Shown: positions 45,824 to 55,836, numbered from the stretch's first letter. The stretch is DNA of 64,000 nt from Campylobacter sp. RM16704 (GCF_000816245.1 NZ_CP007769.1:1024464-1088463), one strand, 5' to 3'. A program made the numbers and translations. The notes: generated by a model not told the origin, from the letters alone.

Positions 45824-48800
45824 ATGTTAAAACAAATTCTAGCCTTTGGAAATATAAAAATTTCTATTTTTTTATTTTTGATTTTTGCATTATTTTGTGC
45901 CTTAGCAACTTTTATAGAAAGTGCTTATAATACACCTACAGCATGGGCAATGATCTATGGCACAACTTGGTTTGGATTTATACAATTTATATTAGGACTA
46001 AATCTATTAATAGCTCTTTTTAAATATAAAATGTTTAATAAGAAAAAAATACCACTTTTAATTTTTCATATTTCATTTTTATTTATTTTATTAGGCTCTG
46101 CAATAACTAGATATATGGGTTTTGAAGGTAATTTGCATATAAGAGAAAATGAGAAAAACAATATAATTGAAACCTCAAAAAGCTATATATATATAGCAAC
46201 ACTAAAAAATGACAAAATTTATAGTGCATCAAAATCCGAATATATAGCAACTTTGCCTTTTGTGAATAATTTTTCTTTTGATTTGATAATGCCAGAAGAA
46301 AAAGCTAACATTAGCTATAAAAATTTAATATTAGATGCCAAAGAAATTTATATAGATGACAATGTGTCAGATCCTTTGCTTTCTATTATGATAACTCAAA
46401 ACAATATTACAGAAGAATTTATACTTCATAAAGGAGATATAGAAAATATAAATGGTATTAATATTGCATTTTTAAATAATTCTGTCGCCAGTCCTTATAT
46501 TAAAATTGATGAAAATCTAAATCTAACTTCAGATTTTGACTTAAAATATATGTCAATGAGTGATGGAAAAGAAAATATTTTAAAGGCAAAACAGCAAAGT
46601 TTAGCAAGTGAGCCAAGATTATATTCTTTTAATGATGTCAATTTAGTTGTAAAATTTGTTTCTTTGCATGGCAAAAAAACCTTAGAAGGTATAAATCAAG
46701 CTCAAGATGAAAATTTTTTTATTTGGTTTAAAAATAGTTGGATGGAATTAGGACGTAATGCTTTAATTTCATTATTTGGTGAAGCAAAATATTGGAATAA
46801 TTCTTTACTAAACAACTTCAAAGACTTTGCCCAAACTACAAAATATATGCCAACACAACTTTCAGAAAATGCTATTAATGTTTTAAAATTAAATGTAACA
46901 TATAAAGGAGAAAGTAAAGAAGTATTTTTAGCAGAATACAACTCTCCAGTTCGTATTGATGTAGCAGGACAACCTTTCTTTTTAAGATGGGGTCCCAAAG
47001 GAATAGAAATGCCTTTTGAAATGTATTTGAAAGATTTTGAATTAGAACGCTATCCAGGTTCAATGTCGCCTATGTCTTATGCAAGTTATGTTGAAATCAA
47101 TAATAGTGATGAAAAATTAGACTATAAAATTTTTATGAATAATGTTTTAGATTATCAAGGATATAGATTCTATCAAAGTTCTTACGATCAAGATGAATTA
47201 GGGACTATACTTTCAGTAAATAAAGATCCAGGTAAAATCCCTACTTATATAGGATATTTTCTCCTTACTTTAGGGATGTTTTTAAATGTTTTAAATCCTC
47301 ATTCAAGATTTAGAAATTTAGCAAAATTAATTAATCAAGATGCCTTAAAGAAAATTAGCTCTGCTTTATTATTTATTTTTTTAACTTTTAATAGTCAAAA
47401 TATTTTCGCAAATGAACCTATTAAAGTAGATGAAAAACATGCCGAAGAATTAGCTTCTTTGGTAGTTCAAAAACCAGATGGGAGAATGGTTCCATTTAAT
47501 ACTTTGGCAATGGAAGTATTAGAAAAAATTTACAAAAATACAAACTATCAAAATCAGAGTGCGGAATCTACTATCATATCAATGATTTTTGATGGTAGTG
47601 CGTGGTATGATAAGGCTGTAATTTTTATGCCAAAAAGTCGTTTAGTTAATGAAGAAATTTCAAAAATTTTAAATATTCAACCAAGTGCTTATGCTAGTTT
47701 TAAAGATTTTTTTACAACAGACACTTATAAGCTACAAAAGTATGTAGAAAATGCAAATAGAAAAAATCCAAATCGTAGAAGCGTTTTTGACAAAGAAATT
47801 ATCAAGCTAGACGAAAGAGTAAATATTCTAAATCTTATTTTTTCTGGTGAAATTTTTAAATTTATTCCATTGCAAAATAGCACAAACAATCAATGGATTT
47901 CACCTTATGAAGCTTTTATTGGATTAAAAGATGAAGAAGGTAAAGAAGTTAGATCAATGCTTGAAAACTATTTTAATGCTGTATCAAATTCTATTATACA
48001 TAATAACTGGGATGAAGCAACAGCTAATCTAAATATAATAAAAAATTATCAAGATAAATATGGGCATGAGATTATGCCAAATAATACCAAATTGCAAACA
48101 GAAATATTTTTCAATAAAAGTCAAATTTTCGTAAATCTTGCTCCTCTTTATTTATTTGCCGGATTTTTACTTTTAGTTATTGTTTTTATAAAAATGCTTA
48201 TGCCAAAAATTCGTATTGACTTTGTTTTTAAATGTGTTTATGTATTTAATATTTTTGCGTTTTTCATACACACTTTAGGTCTAGCTTTACGTTGGTACAT
48301 AGCAGGTCGTGCTCCTTGGAGTAATGCTTATGAAAGTATGGTTTATATAGCATGGGCTTTATCATTATCTGGAATTTTCTTTTCAAGAAAAAGTCCTATA
48401 GCTCTTTCTTTAACTTCTATTTTAGCAGGAGTTACTTTAGGTGTAGCTCATCTTAGTCAAATGGATCCTCAAATTACCAATCTAGTTCCTGTTTTACAAT
48501 CTTATTGGCTAACTATACATGTTTCAGTAATCACGGCTAGCTATGGATTTTTAGGCTTATGTACATTATTAGGAATTTTTGTTTTAATACTACTATGTAT
48601 GTTAAAATCAAATGGCAAACACAATGAAAATATTTTAAGAAATATCACAGAAGCAACAAGAATCAATGAAATGGCCATGATTTTAGGCTTATGCTTACTC
48701 ACAGTTGGAAATTTCTTAGGTGCTATATGGGCAAATGAAAGCTGGGGAAGATATTGGAGTTGGGACTCTAAAGAAACATGGGCTTTAATAAGTATTTTAG

Positions 48801-49054
48801 TTTATGCAGCTATATTACACATAAGATTAGTTCCAAAATGGGCAAATCAATATACTTTTGCAGTTTGCTCTATGTTTGCCTACTGGGTAATTATAATGAC
48901 ATATTTTGGAGTAAATTATTTTCTATCCGGAATGCACTCTTATGCAGCTGGAGATTCTGTAAAAATTCCTGATTATGTATATTGGAGTTTTATCTTCATG
49001 GTAATTTTAAGTCTTGTTAGTTATTTTAAAAAGTCTTATGCAAGAAAGATATAG
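45824..49054 (+). CDS. ccsBA: Fused cytochrome c synthase CcsBA (System II)
   Basis: 1076 aa, the large fused form found in epsilonproteobacteria. The N-terminal part is ResB/CcsB-like: FLFLIFALFCALATFIESAYNTPTAW, then a long periplasmic loop to about residue 465. The C-terminal part is CcsA with the WWD heme-handling motif in WGRYWSWDSKETWAL (near 975) and flanking histidines in HTLGLALRW and LTIHVSVITASYG. It exports heme and attaches it to CxxCH apocytochromes such as PetC. In C. jejuni the same gene (Cj1013c) also follows livF. Confidence 0.95.
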   Translation: MLKQILAFGNIKISIFLFLIFALFCALATFIESAYNTPTAWAMIYGTTWFGFIQFILGLNLLIALFKYKMFNKKKIPLLIFHISFLFILLGSAITRYMGFEGNLHIRENEKNNIIETSKSYIYIATLKNDKIYSASKSEYIATLPFVNNFSFDLIMPEEKANISYKNLILDAKEIYIDDNVSDPLLSIMITQNNITEEFILHKGDIENINGINIAFLNNSVASPYIKIDENLNLTSDFDLKYMSMSDGKENILKAKQQSLASEPRLYSFNDVNLVVKFVSLHGKKTLEGINQAQDENFFIWFKNSWMELGRNALISLFGEAKYWNNSLLNNFKDFAQTTKYMPTQLSENAINVLKLNVTYKGESKEVFLAEYNSPVRIDVAGQPFFLRWGPKGIEMPFEMYLKDFELERYPGSMSPMSYASYVEINNSDEKLDYKIFMNNVLDYQGYRFYQSSYDQDELGTILSVNKDPGKIPTYIGYFLLTLGMFLNVLNPHSRFRNLAKLINQDALKKISSALLFIFLTFNSQNIFANEPIKVDEKHAEELASLVVQKPDGRMVPFNTLAMEVLEKIYKNTNYQNQSAESTIISMIFDGSAWYDKAVIFMPKSRLVNEEISKILNIQPSAYASFKDFFTTDTYKLQKYVENANRKNPNRRSVFDKEIIKLDERVNILNLIFSGEIFKFIPLQNSTNNQWISPYEAFIGLKDEEGKEVRSMLENYFNAVSNSIIHNNWDEATANLNIIKNYQDKYGHEIMPNNTKLQTEIFFNKSQIFVNLAPLYLFAGFLLLVIVFIKMLMPKIRIDFVFKCVYVFNIFAFFIHTLGLALRWYIAGRAPWSNAYESMVYIAWALSLSGIFFSRKSPIALSLTSILAGVTLGVAHLSQMDPQITNLVPVLQSYWLTIHVSVITASYGFLGLCTLLGIFVLILLCMLKSNGKHNENILRNITEATRINEMAMILGLCLLTVGNFLGAIWANESWGRYWSWDSKETWALISILVYAAILHIRLVPKWANQYTFAVCSMFAYWVIIMTYFGVNYFLSGMHSYAAGDSVKIPDYVYWSFIFMVILSLVSYFKKSYARKI

Positions 49055-49066
49055 GAAAATACAACA

Positions 49067-49495
49067 ATGAATAATTTTATTTTTATTTTTTTAATCATTG
49101 CTTTAGTGGTAATTATTATATCAGGAATTTTTTTAGCATTGTTTTTTTCACATAAGGAAAAACATTCTAAAAATTCTAATACCAATCAAAGCAATTCTTT
49201 GATAAATAATATTGAAGATTTTATTTCTAAAGCAAATACAGCTAAAAATTCTCAAGAAATACAAAATTTAATTTTGCAATTTTTAAATTCACAAAAAATA
49301 AGCAACAACCCAAAAGATAATACCACAAAAAGGAAATTAGATTTCGTAAGTGCAATATCGGCTAATATTAATGCTACAGCAAAAAACATATCATTTTTAA
49401 ATAATGAACTCAAAAAAAGATACAAAAGCCTTAGAAAAGAAATTGACACTTATGAACAAATAGGTTTAGCAAAAAGAAAAATGAAACATTCATAA
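49067..49495 (+). CDS. Single-TM hypothetical protein
   Basis: 142 aa. One N-terminal TM (FIFIFLIIALVVIIISGIFL), then a polar, Asn/Lys/Ser-rich domain likely helical or coiled (SFLNNELKKRYKSLRKEIDTYEQIGLAKRK). No cysteines. It begins 12 nt after ccsBA with SD AGGAAAA and precedes lepA by 9-12 nt. The position matches my memory of Cj1012c. Function unknown; a role with cytochrome assembly would be a guess. Confidence 0.75.
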   Translation: MNNFIFIFLIIALVVIIISGIFLALFFSHKEKHSKNSNTNQSNSLINNIEDFISKANTAKNSQEIQNLILQFLNSQKISNNPKDNTTKRKLDFVSAISANINATAKNISFLNNELKKRYKSLRKEIDTYEQIGLAKRKMKHS

Positions 49496-49507
49496 AGGTA
49501 ACTTTTG

Positions 49508-51298
49508 ATGAAAAATATTAGAAATTTTTCAATTATAGCACACATTGATCATGGTAAATCTACTCTTGCAGATAGAATTATTAGCGAATGCGGAGCAATT
49601 AGTGATAGATTAATGAGTGCCCAAGTAATGGATACTATGGACATAGAAAAAGAACGTGGTATAACCATAAAAGCACAATCTGTACGCTTAAATTATAAAT
49701 TAAACAACGAAGAATATGTATTAAATTTAATAGACACCCCAGGTCATGTTGATTTTTCCTATGAGGTTAATCGTTCTTTGGCAAGTTGTGAAGGAGCTTT
49801 ACTTGTAGTTGATGCTTCTCAAGGAGTAGAAGCACAAACTATAGCAAATGTTTATATAGCCTTAGAAAATAACCTTGAAATTATTCCTGTAATAAACAAA
49901 ATAGATCTTCCTTCAGCAGATATTGAAAAAGTAAAACACGAAATAGAACATATCATAGGAATTGATTGTTCTGAAGCAGTTTGTGTTAGTGCTAAAACTG
50001 GCATTGGTATAAAAGAGCTTATAGAGACTATCATCACAAAAATTCCTGCACCAAAAACTGACGATGAAGCACCTACTAAAGCTTTGATTTATGATTCTTG
50101 GTTTGATAATTATTTAGGCGCTTTGGCTTTAGTCAGGGTTTATGATGGAAGTATTAGTAAAAACGATGAAGTTTTAGTAATGAGTACTGATAAAAAACAC
50201 CTAGTACAAGATCTTTTCTATCCTCACCCATTAAGTCCTATAAAAACTAAAAAAATTGAATCTGGTGAAGTTGGAGTTATAGTACTTGGACTTAAAAATG
50301 TAGCCGATGTTCAAGTTGGTGATACTATAACATTAACCAAAAATAGAGCAAAAGAAGCTATTGGTGGTTTTGAAAAAGCAAAGGCTTTTGTTTTTGCAGG
50401 GTTATACCCTATAGAGACAGATAAATTTGAAGATTTAAGAGATGCTTTGGATAAATTAAAACTTAATGATAGTTCTATTACCTATGAACCCGAAACCTCA
50501 CTAGCTCTAGGATTTGGTTTTAGGGTTGGATTTTTAGGACTTTTACATATGGAAGTTATCAAGGAAAGATTAGAACGCGAATTCAACCTTGACTTAATAG
50601 CTACTGCGCCAACCGTTACTTATGAGATTTATCAAACAGATGGTGAAATTTTAAAAATTCAAAATCCTAGTGAATTACCACCAGTTAATAAAATAGATCA
50701 CATTAAAGAGCCTTATGTAAAAGCTACCATCATAACACCTAGTGAATATTTAGGAAATTTAATTACTCTTTTAAATCGCAAGCGCGGTATGCAAGTTAAA
50801 ATGGACTATATTACTCCTGAACGTGTATTGCTTGAATATGATATACCTTTAAATGAGATAGTAATGGACTTTTATGATAAGTTAAAGTCACTAACTAAAG
50901 GTTATGCTAGCTTTGATTATGAGCCTATTGAATTTAGAATAGGAGATCTTGTAAAACTTGATATAAAAGTAGCTGGAGAAAATGTTGATGCATTAAGCAT
51001 TATAGTACCGAACGAAAAAGCACTAAGTAAAGGTAGAGAACTTGTAAAAGCTATGAAAGAAATAGTTCCTAGACAACTTTTTGAAGTTGCAATTCAAGCA
51101 AGCATAGGGAATAAAATCATAGCAAGAGAAAATGTTAAATCCATGGGTAAAAATGTAACTGCAAAATGCTATGGTGGAGATATCACAAGAAAAAGGAAAC
51201 TTTTAGAAAAACAAAAAGAAGGTAAAAAAAGAATGAAAGCTATAGGTAAAGTTCATTTGCCTCAAGAAGCATTTTTGAGTGTTTTAAAAATAGATTAA
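49508..51298 (+). CDS. lepA: Elongation factor 4 (LepA)
   Basis: 596 aa from ATG 49508 (a TTG lies one codon upstream). Ribosomal GTPase: G1 [11 protein letters not shown]2 [10 protein letters not shown]3 [13 protein letters not shown]4 NKIDLP. LepA-specific C-terminal domain includes [24 protein letters not shown]. Last gene of the plus-strand run; it ends within a 15-bp palindrome. Confidence 0.98.
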   Translation: MKNIRNFSIIAHIDHGKSTLADRIISECGAISDRLMSAQVMDTMDIEKERGITIKAQSVRLNYKLNNEEYVLNLIDTPGHVDFSYEVNRSLASCEGALLVVDASQGVEAQTIANVYIALENNLEIIPVINKIDLPSADIEKVKHEIEHIIGIDCSEAVCVSAKTGIGIKELIETIITKIPAPKTDDEAPTKALIYDSWFDNYLGALALVRVYDGSISKNDEVLVMSTDKKHLVQDLFYPHPLSPIKTKKIESGEVGVIVLGLKNVADVQVGDTITLTKNRAKEAIGGFEKAKAFVFAGLYPIETDKFEDLRDALDKLKLNDSSITYEPETSLALGFGFRVGFLGLLHMEVIKERLEREFNLDLIATAPTVTYEIYQTDGEILKIQNPSELPPVNKIDHIKEPYVKATIITPSEYLGNLITLLNRKRGMQVKMDYITPERVLLEYDIPLNEIVMDFYDKLKSLTKGYASFDYEPIEFRIGDLVKLDIKVAGENVDALSIIVPNEKALSKGRELVKAMKEIVPRQLFEVAIQASIGNKIIARENVKSMGKNVTAKCYGGDITRKRKLLEKQKEGKKRMKAIGKVHLPQEAFLSVLKID

Positions 51299-51324
51299 TC
51301 CCTAGATTACTAGGGATTAATCTA
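51291..51324. terminator. Bidirectional terminator spanning two stop codons
   Basis: Arms 51291-51305 and 51310-51324 are exact 15-bp reverse complements with a 4-base loop. The left arm includes the lepA TAA (51296-51298) and the right arm includes the TAG of the convergent gene (51322-51324). The minus strand continues with TTTTTAAAAC, giving a U-tract for the leftward transcript. Confidence 0.8.
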
Positions 51325-51942
51325 CGCATTGATATCTAAAGAATTTCCACCCAACTCATTTATTTTTTGGGTTACTTTTTCAATAGCTTTATCAATAGTT
51401 TCATAGCTGATATCAGGAAGTTTGCCACCCCACATTTTTTCCGCTTGCGCAAATCCTGTTTTTAGACCTTCTAAACCTTTTTGAAGTTTTTCTACATCTT
51501 CACCAGCACCTTTTATAACAAAATCAGCCAATCTCTCAGAAGTTTTTGCCACGCCAAAATACCCATCTTCACTGATAAGCTCTTTTGCTTCATCAACGCT
51601 TAAACTAAGTAAATCCTTACCATCATAGCCTATAGCTTTAAAATCCACATTGGATAAAATAGATGATAATGAATCTTTAGAATGGATACCGCCAAATATT
51701 CCTGCTTGAGATAAGCTGTTTGAAGAACTCATGCTAAAAGCTTGTTGCATAAAGCTTATTGTGTAAAGTTCTGTTATCCCCTTACCACCTATACTAGCGA
51801 GCTTACTGAGTTTATCCTCGTCAATATTTTTTGTACTATTAGCACTTTTAGTATTGGCATCTTCAAGTTTTGTATTCGAATCAGCCTTCCTATTGCTAAC
51901 TTGTGACTCCATAGCCACACGTGAATACGAATTTATTTGCAT
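51322..51942 (-). CDS. Hypothetical protein with a sigma-28-type promoter (probable flagellar co-expressed protein)
   Basis: 206 aa, soluble, no signal peptide or Cys, Ser/Asn/Lys-rich first 50 residues then helical. It begins MQINSYSRVAMESQVSN, a pattern seen in several short epsilonproteobacterial proteins linked to flagella. The promoter contains CGATTT, the sigma-28 -10 form used by flagellar late genes in campylobacters. SD AAGGAG-CAAGG precedes the ATG. No enzymatic domain recognised; a secreted or co-regulated flagellar effector (Fed-type) is an inference. Confidence 0.75.
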   Translation of the reverse strand: MQINSYSRVAMESQVSNRKADSNTKLEDANTKSANSTKNIDEDKLSKLASIGGKGITELYTISFMQQAFSMSSSNSLSQAGIFGGIHSKDSLSSILSNVDFKAIGYDGKDLLSLSVDEAKELISEDGYFGVAKTSERLADFVIKGAGEDVEKLQKGLEGLKTGFAQAEKMWGGKLPDISYETIDKAIEKVTQKINELGGNSLDINA

Positions 51943-51971
51943 CCTTGCTCCTTTTATTTGTGGGTTTATTA

Positions 51972-51977
51972 AAATCG
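51972..51977 (-). promoter_or_regulatory. Sigma-28 (FliA)-type -10 element
   Basis: Minus strand reads ACCGATTTTA, matching the campylobacter FliA -10 CGATWT as I remember it, 30 nt upstream of the ATG at 51942, with TTTAAC-type sequence upstream as a possible -35. Confidence 0.6.
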
Positions 51978-52075
51978 GTTAAAGAGTGTTAAATTTTATA
52001 TTAAGCTAAAAATAAAGGCTTTTGTAATATAATATTAATATTATATTTATAGGATTTTTAGAATTTAGGTGATTT

Positions 52076-52156
52076 ATGTTTTTCAAAGATTATTTTATTG
52101 AAATTTCAGACCCATATTTTAAAGATACTATAGAAGGTATTGAGTCTCTTTATTAG
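52076..52156 (+). CDS. Possible 26-codon microprotein or gene remnant
   Basis: ATG to TAG frame reading MFFKDYFIEISDPYFKDTI and onward to ESLY, with TTAGGTG upstream at plausible SD distance. No recognised family. It lies in the otherwise empty 264-base gap between the sigma-28 gene and the MATE gene. Could be chance. Confidence 0.25.
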   Translation: MFFKDYFIEISDPYFKDTIEGIESLY

Positions 52157-52206
52157 CTTTATTTTATTTAAATCAACAATAAAATAAATATTAATAAGGA
52201 AAACTT

Positions 52207-53541
52207 ATGTCATTACACAATTTTTATACTAATATAAATCCTACTATCTTGTTTTATAAGTGCGCTTTGCCTAATATGGCAAGTGCTGCTTTTATATATC
52301 TTTATGTCATTATAGATGGAATATTTGTAGGAAGATATCTTGGCACAGATGCATTAGCTGCTATGAATTTAGTCATGCCCTTTATTATGATTAGCTTTGC
52401 TTTGGCTGATATGATAGCCATAGGATCTTCAGTTCAAATAGCTATTAATCTCGGAAAAGGAAAAATAGAAAACGCTAGACGTATTTTTTCTTTTTGTATA
52501 ATACTCATTTTTGGAATTTCTTGTTTAATGGGAATATTAGGATTTTTTCTTGCAAAACCTCTTAGTGCTTTTATGGGAGCTGATGAAAATATACAAAATT
52601 TATCAACTGAATATATGCAGATATTTGCCATTTTTGCTCCATTGAATATGCTAGCTTTTGCTATGGATAATTATCTAAGAATTTGTGGGAAAACATTCTA
52701 TAGTATGTTAGTTAATATCATAACAGCTTTAAGTAATATAGTTTTAGATTGGCTTTTTATAGTAGTTTTTGAATGGGGTCTTTTTTCAGCGGCATTAGCA
52801 ACCTGTATAGGTATGTCTTTAGGAACTATTTTGGGATTTTTACCTTTTATATCCAAAGATTTGGTCTTAAAATTTAGAAAACCTATGATAAGATTTAAAA
52901 TATTAAAAAATATTATTTATAATGGTTCTTCTGAATTTTTTTCTAATATATCAAGTTCTATTTATACCATTTTAGCCAACGCTATATTATTAAAAATATC
53001 TGGCAATCAAGCATTAGCAGCATTTTCTATTATACTTTATCTAAGCACCTTTACTTTTGCTTTAATTTTATCAATGTGTGAAGCAATGCAGCCTGCTATT
53101 AGTTATAATTATGGTTATAAAAATACACCAAGAATTCAAATGATTTTCAAAAGAATGTTTTTTGCATCTTGCCTACTTGGAACATTTGTTTTTGTTGTTG
53201 TATATTTTTATAATGATTATATAGTTTCTTTTTTCAATAAAAATAACAATGAAGAATTTGCAAATATAGCACAAAATGCACTTGCCTTGTTTTCTTTTTC
53301 TTTCCTACTTAGCTGGTTTGGAAAGCTTTGTGCCTCATTTTTTACTTCATTAGATAAACCTATACTCTCTTTGATTGTATCTATAACTCAAAGTTTAATT
53401 TTACCTTTTATGTTCATCCAAATTTTATCACACTATTTTGGATTAAATGGAGTTTGGCTTGCTTCTTTTATGAGCGAAACTTGCATAGTGCTTATTGCTT
53501 TTATTTTTTTATATAAAACCTTTAAGAATCTAGACTCTTAG
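52207..53541 (+). CDS. MATE family multidrug efflux protein
   Basis: 444 aa with about twelve TM helices. MATE features: FIYLYVIIDGIFVGRYLGTDALAAMNLVMP at the N-terminus, AMDNYLRICGKTFYSMLVNII in the first repeat, and FALILSMCEAMQPAISYNYGY in the second. Cation-coupled exporter of the MepA/DinF side of the family. SD AAGGAAAA. Its last 20 bases overlap the 3' end of hemD on the other strand. Confidence 0.93.
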   Translation: MSLHNFYTNINPTILFYKCALPNMASAAFIYLYVIIDGIFVGRYLGTDALAAMNLVMPFIMISFALADMIAIGSSVQIAINLGKGKIENARRIFSFCIILIFGISCLMGILGFFLAKPLSAFMGADENIQNLSTEYMQIFAIFAPLNMLAFAMDNYLRICGKTFYSMLVNIITALSNIVLDWLFIVVFEWGLFSAALATCIGMSLGTILGFLPFISKDLVLKFRKPMIRFKILKNIIYNGSSEFFSNISSSIYTILANAILLKISGNQALAAFSIILYLSTFTFALILSMCEAMQPAISYNYGYKNTPRIQMIFKRMFFASCLLGTFVFVVVYFYNDYIVSFFNKNNNEEFANIAQNALALFSFSFLLSWFGKLCASFFTSLDKPILSLIVSITQSLILPFMFIQILSHYFGLNGVWLASFMSETCIVLIAFIFLYKTFKNLDS

Positions 53542-54160
53542 CCAATTTTACACATGAGTTTAAATCCTGATCTTTGCAAATATATAAATTTGCAAAGTCT
53601 TTAAATTTTAAAGCTGTACTTTCGCCTATAACAACTACTTTATCTTCTTTTTTTAAAGAATAAAATTTAAAAAATTGCTCAGCATTAGAAGGTGCACTAA
53701 AAATAAAAACACTTGGATGGTGTAGCCTTAACTCATCTTTTTTTGGCTTTATTGCTACATTTTCATAAGCAATAACCTGTTTTAAACAAATATTTTTATT
53801 CAATAAATACTCATCAAGACCAGAACTAATTTTTTTAGCTCTTAAATAAATACATTTTTTGTTTTTAAATTCAGATAAAAATTCATTTGCTAGATTTTGT
53901 CCATAAGCTTTGCTAGGATATTTTACATTTTTAAAGCCAAGTTCTTTTGCAAAATCAGTACTTTTTTTGCCCACGGTATAAACTTTTATATCAAAGTCAA
54001 TCTTACTCTTGCTATTCATTAAAGATTTTAAAGCATTTTTAGAGCTAATAATTAAACAATCAAACTCTTTCAAATTTATTTCAAAATTACAAAAATAAAT
54101 TTCATTTAATTTTATAGTTTTAATTCCATCAAAGTATTCATTACCTATAAAATATACCAC
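53522..54160 (-). CDS. hemD: Uroporphyrinogen-III synthase
   Basis: 212 aa. A low-identity family recognised by pattern: two-lobed fold with CLIISSKNALKSLM (SxNA) in the first lobe, YTVGKKSTDFAKELGF, and VFIFSAPSNAEQFFKFY plus VVIGESTALKFKDF in the second. Cyclises hydroxymethylbilane in heme synthesis. It starts one base inside the stop of the DUF77 gene, so it is the last gene of the thiamine operon here. hemB and hemN, acting before and after it, lie 7-9 kb to the right. Confidence 0.88.
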   Translation of the reverse strand: MVYFIGNEYFDGIKTIKLNEIYFCNFEINLKEFDCLIISSKNALKSLMNSKSKIDFDIKVYTVGKKSTDFAKELGFKNVKYPSKAYGQNLANEFLSEFKNKKCIYLRAKKISSGLDEYLLNKNICLKQVIAYENVAIKPKKDELRLHHPSVFIFSAPSNAEQFFKFYSLKKEDKVVVIGESTALKFKDFANLYICKDQDLNSCVKLAKSLDS

Positions 54161-54450
54161 TATAAACGCTCTTTAACTGTTTTTATTTTATCTTTTATGG
54201 CATTTTTTCTATTCTTATAGCAATCAAATTTAGCGTTTATGTAATACCTTTTTGTATCCATACATTTTGAGGCTAAATGTAAAATTTTTAAAGCTTGTTT
54301 TATATTTTTACATTCTACGCAAGTTCCCATACTATGGAGTTTAAAATCTATATTTTTTTTCTGTAGCTTTTTTAAAATTTTAACCACCTCTTCTTTTTTA
54401 GAAATTTCTCCACTTATACTAAATATACTAAATTCCATCAAAACACTCAT
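54160..54450 (-). CDS. Thiamine-binding (MTH1187/YkoF-like, DUF77) protein
   Basis: 96 aa. It begins MSVLMEFSIFSISG and has KLHSMGTCVECKNI, matching the MTH1187 family pattern (MSVxxEFSIFP, HxMGTxxE). Members of this family bind thiamine or its pyrimidine part. Its location between thiE and hemD, with ATGA overlap to thiE, supports this. Cys residues at CVECKN and SKCMD are extra compared with the family. Confidence 0.78.
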   Translation of the reverse strand: MSVLMEFSIFSISGEISKKEEVVKILKKLQKKNIDFKLHSMGTCVECKNIKQALKILHLASKCMDTKRYYINAKFDCYKNRKNAIKDKIKTVKERL

Positions 54451-55067
54451 TTGTCAAACTCCGCAAATATTTTCTTTAAATTTGTAGTTGATAAAAAAGG
54501 ATTGCTTGAATCCATTATAGCCCTAATAACTGCTATACCTTGAATTTTGCAATCTTTCAGCAAGAAAACATTATTTTCATCTATCCCCCCAATAGCCACC
54601 ACAGGCAAAGGGCTTAAATTTGCAATTTCTTTCAAACCATCTACACCTAGTATTACACAATCTTTTTTACTAGGGGTGGCAAAAATTGCCCCTACTCCTA
54701 TATAATCAGCCTCTTTTATGTTTTTAAGTTCATTTTTATGATTTATACTAATTCCTATAATCTTATCACTTCCCAAAAGCTCTCTAGCTTTTTTTAATGG
54801 TATATCCTCTTGCCCTATATGCACCCCACTAGCATTTACACCCATGGCTATATCTATTCTATCATTAACTATAAAAGGCGTATTATACGCATCACATAGC
54901 TTTTTTACCTTTAAAGCAAGATTATAAAATTCCAATGAACTTAGCTTTTTTTCTCTAAGTTGTAAAATACCTAAACCTGCTTTTAAAGAAGCTTCTATAA
55001 TATTTAAAAATTCAACCTCACTTCTTAAACCCTTACTAGCAACAAGATAAACATCAAATGATTTCAT
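54447..55067 (-). CDS. thiE: Thiamine-phosphate synthase
   Basis: 206 aa TIM barrel joining HMP-PP and thiazole phosphate. Motifs: LQLREKKLSSLEFYNLA, FIVNDRIDIAMGVNASGVHIGQEDIPL, GVGAIFATPSKKD and VVAIGGIDENN. Overlaps thiM by 14 nt and the DUF77 gene by 4 nt. Confidence 0.96.
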   Translation of the reverse strand: MKSFDVYLVASKGLRSEVEFLNIIEASLKAGLGILQLREKKLSSLEFYNLALKVKKLCDAYNTPFIVNDRIDIAMGVNASGVHIGQEDIPLKKARELLGSDKIIGISINHKNELKNIKEADYIGVGAIFATPSKKDCVILGVDGLKEIANLSPLPVVAIGGIDENNVFLLKDCKIQGIAVIRAIMDSSNPFLSTTNLKKIFAEFDK

Positions 55068-55836
55068 ATCTTGCCCTTTTTTTTACATCATCATCGCTTA
55101 AATTACTCAAAGCATCTAATAAATTTACTCTAAAACTGCCACTTCCACTAGAGCTTTCTTGAGCTATCTCACTTGCTATACCAAAACTAAGTAAAGCATA
55201 TAAACTAGCTTGAAATTTATCTTCCAAAACGCCAGAAAATACTCCACACATAGATGCACACATACACCCAGCACCAGTAATTTTAGCTGCCATAGCAGAG
55301 CCATTGTATATTTTTGCAATTTTTTCTTCACTAATAATATAATCAATTTTACCTGTTATAGCTAATATACGTTTAGTTTTTGTAGCATATTTTTGAGCTT
55401 GTGTTAAAAAATCATCATTAATCACAAAAGTACTATCAACCCCTCTTGCTTTACCATCTAAACCTACCACACTAGCCATTTCTGAGGCATTAGCTTTTAT
55501 AATATGAATGCCATCTAAATCAAGCAAACTAAAATTAATCTCATCTCTAGCACGACTTACTCCTAATGCAACTGGATCAAGAATTATAGGTTTATTTATC
55601 AAAGCATATTCTTTAGTAGCTTTTAACATAGAGTTAGCAATACTTTGATTAATAGTTCCTGTATTTAATACCAAAGCAGAACTTATTTTAGCAAAATCAG
55701 CTTGCTCTTCGTAAAAATCAGCCATAGCAGCACTTGCCCCCATAGCAATAGTAACATTTGCACAATCATTAACTGTAACATAATTAGTAATATGATGAAT
55801 TAAAGGATTTTTTTCTCTTATTGTTTTTATAATCAT
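55054..55836 (-). CDS. thiM: Hydroxyethylthiazole kinase
   Basis: 260 aa ribokinase-like enzyme that phosphorylates thiazole for ThiE, a salvage step. Motifs: NPLIHHITNYVTVNDCANVTIAMGASAAM, ILDPVALGVSRAR and ITGAGCMCASMCGVFSG (catalytic Cys in GxGC). It lies 2 nt after thiD. A salvage kinase next to ThiD and ThiE under one TPP riboswitch suggests uptake of thiamine breakdown products. Confidence 0.96.
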   Translation of the reverse strand: MIIKTIREKNPLIHHITNYVTVNDCANVTIAMGASAAMADFYEEQADFAKISSALVLNTGTINQSIANSMLKATKEYALINKPIILDPVALGVSRARDEINFSLLDLDGIHIIKANASEMASVVGLDGKARGVDSTFVINDDFLTQAQKYATKTKRILAITGKIDYIISEEKIAKIYNGSAMAAKITGAGCMCASMCGVFSGVLEDKFQASLYALLSFGIASEIAQESSSGSGSFRVNLLDALSNLSDDDVKKRARYEII

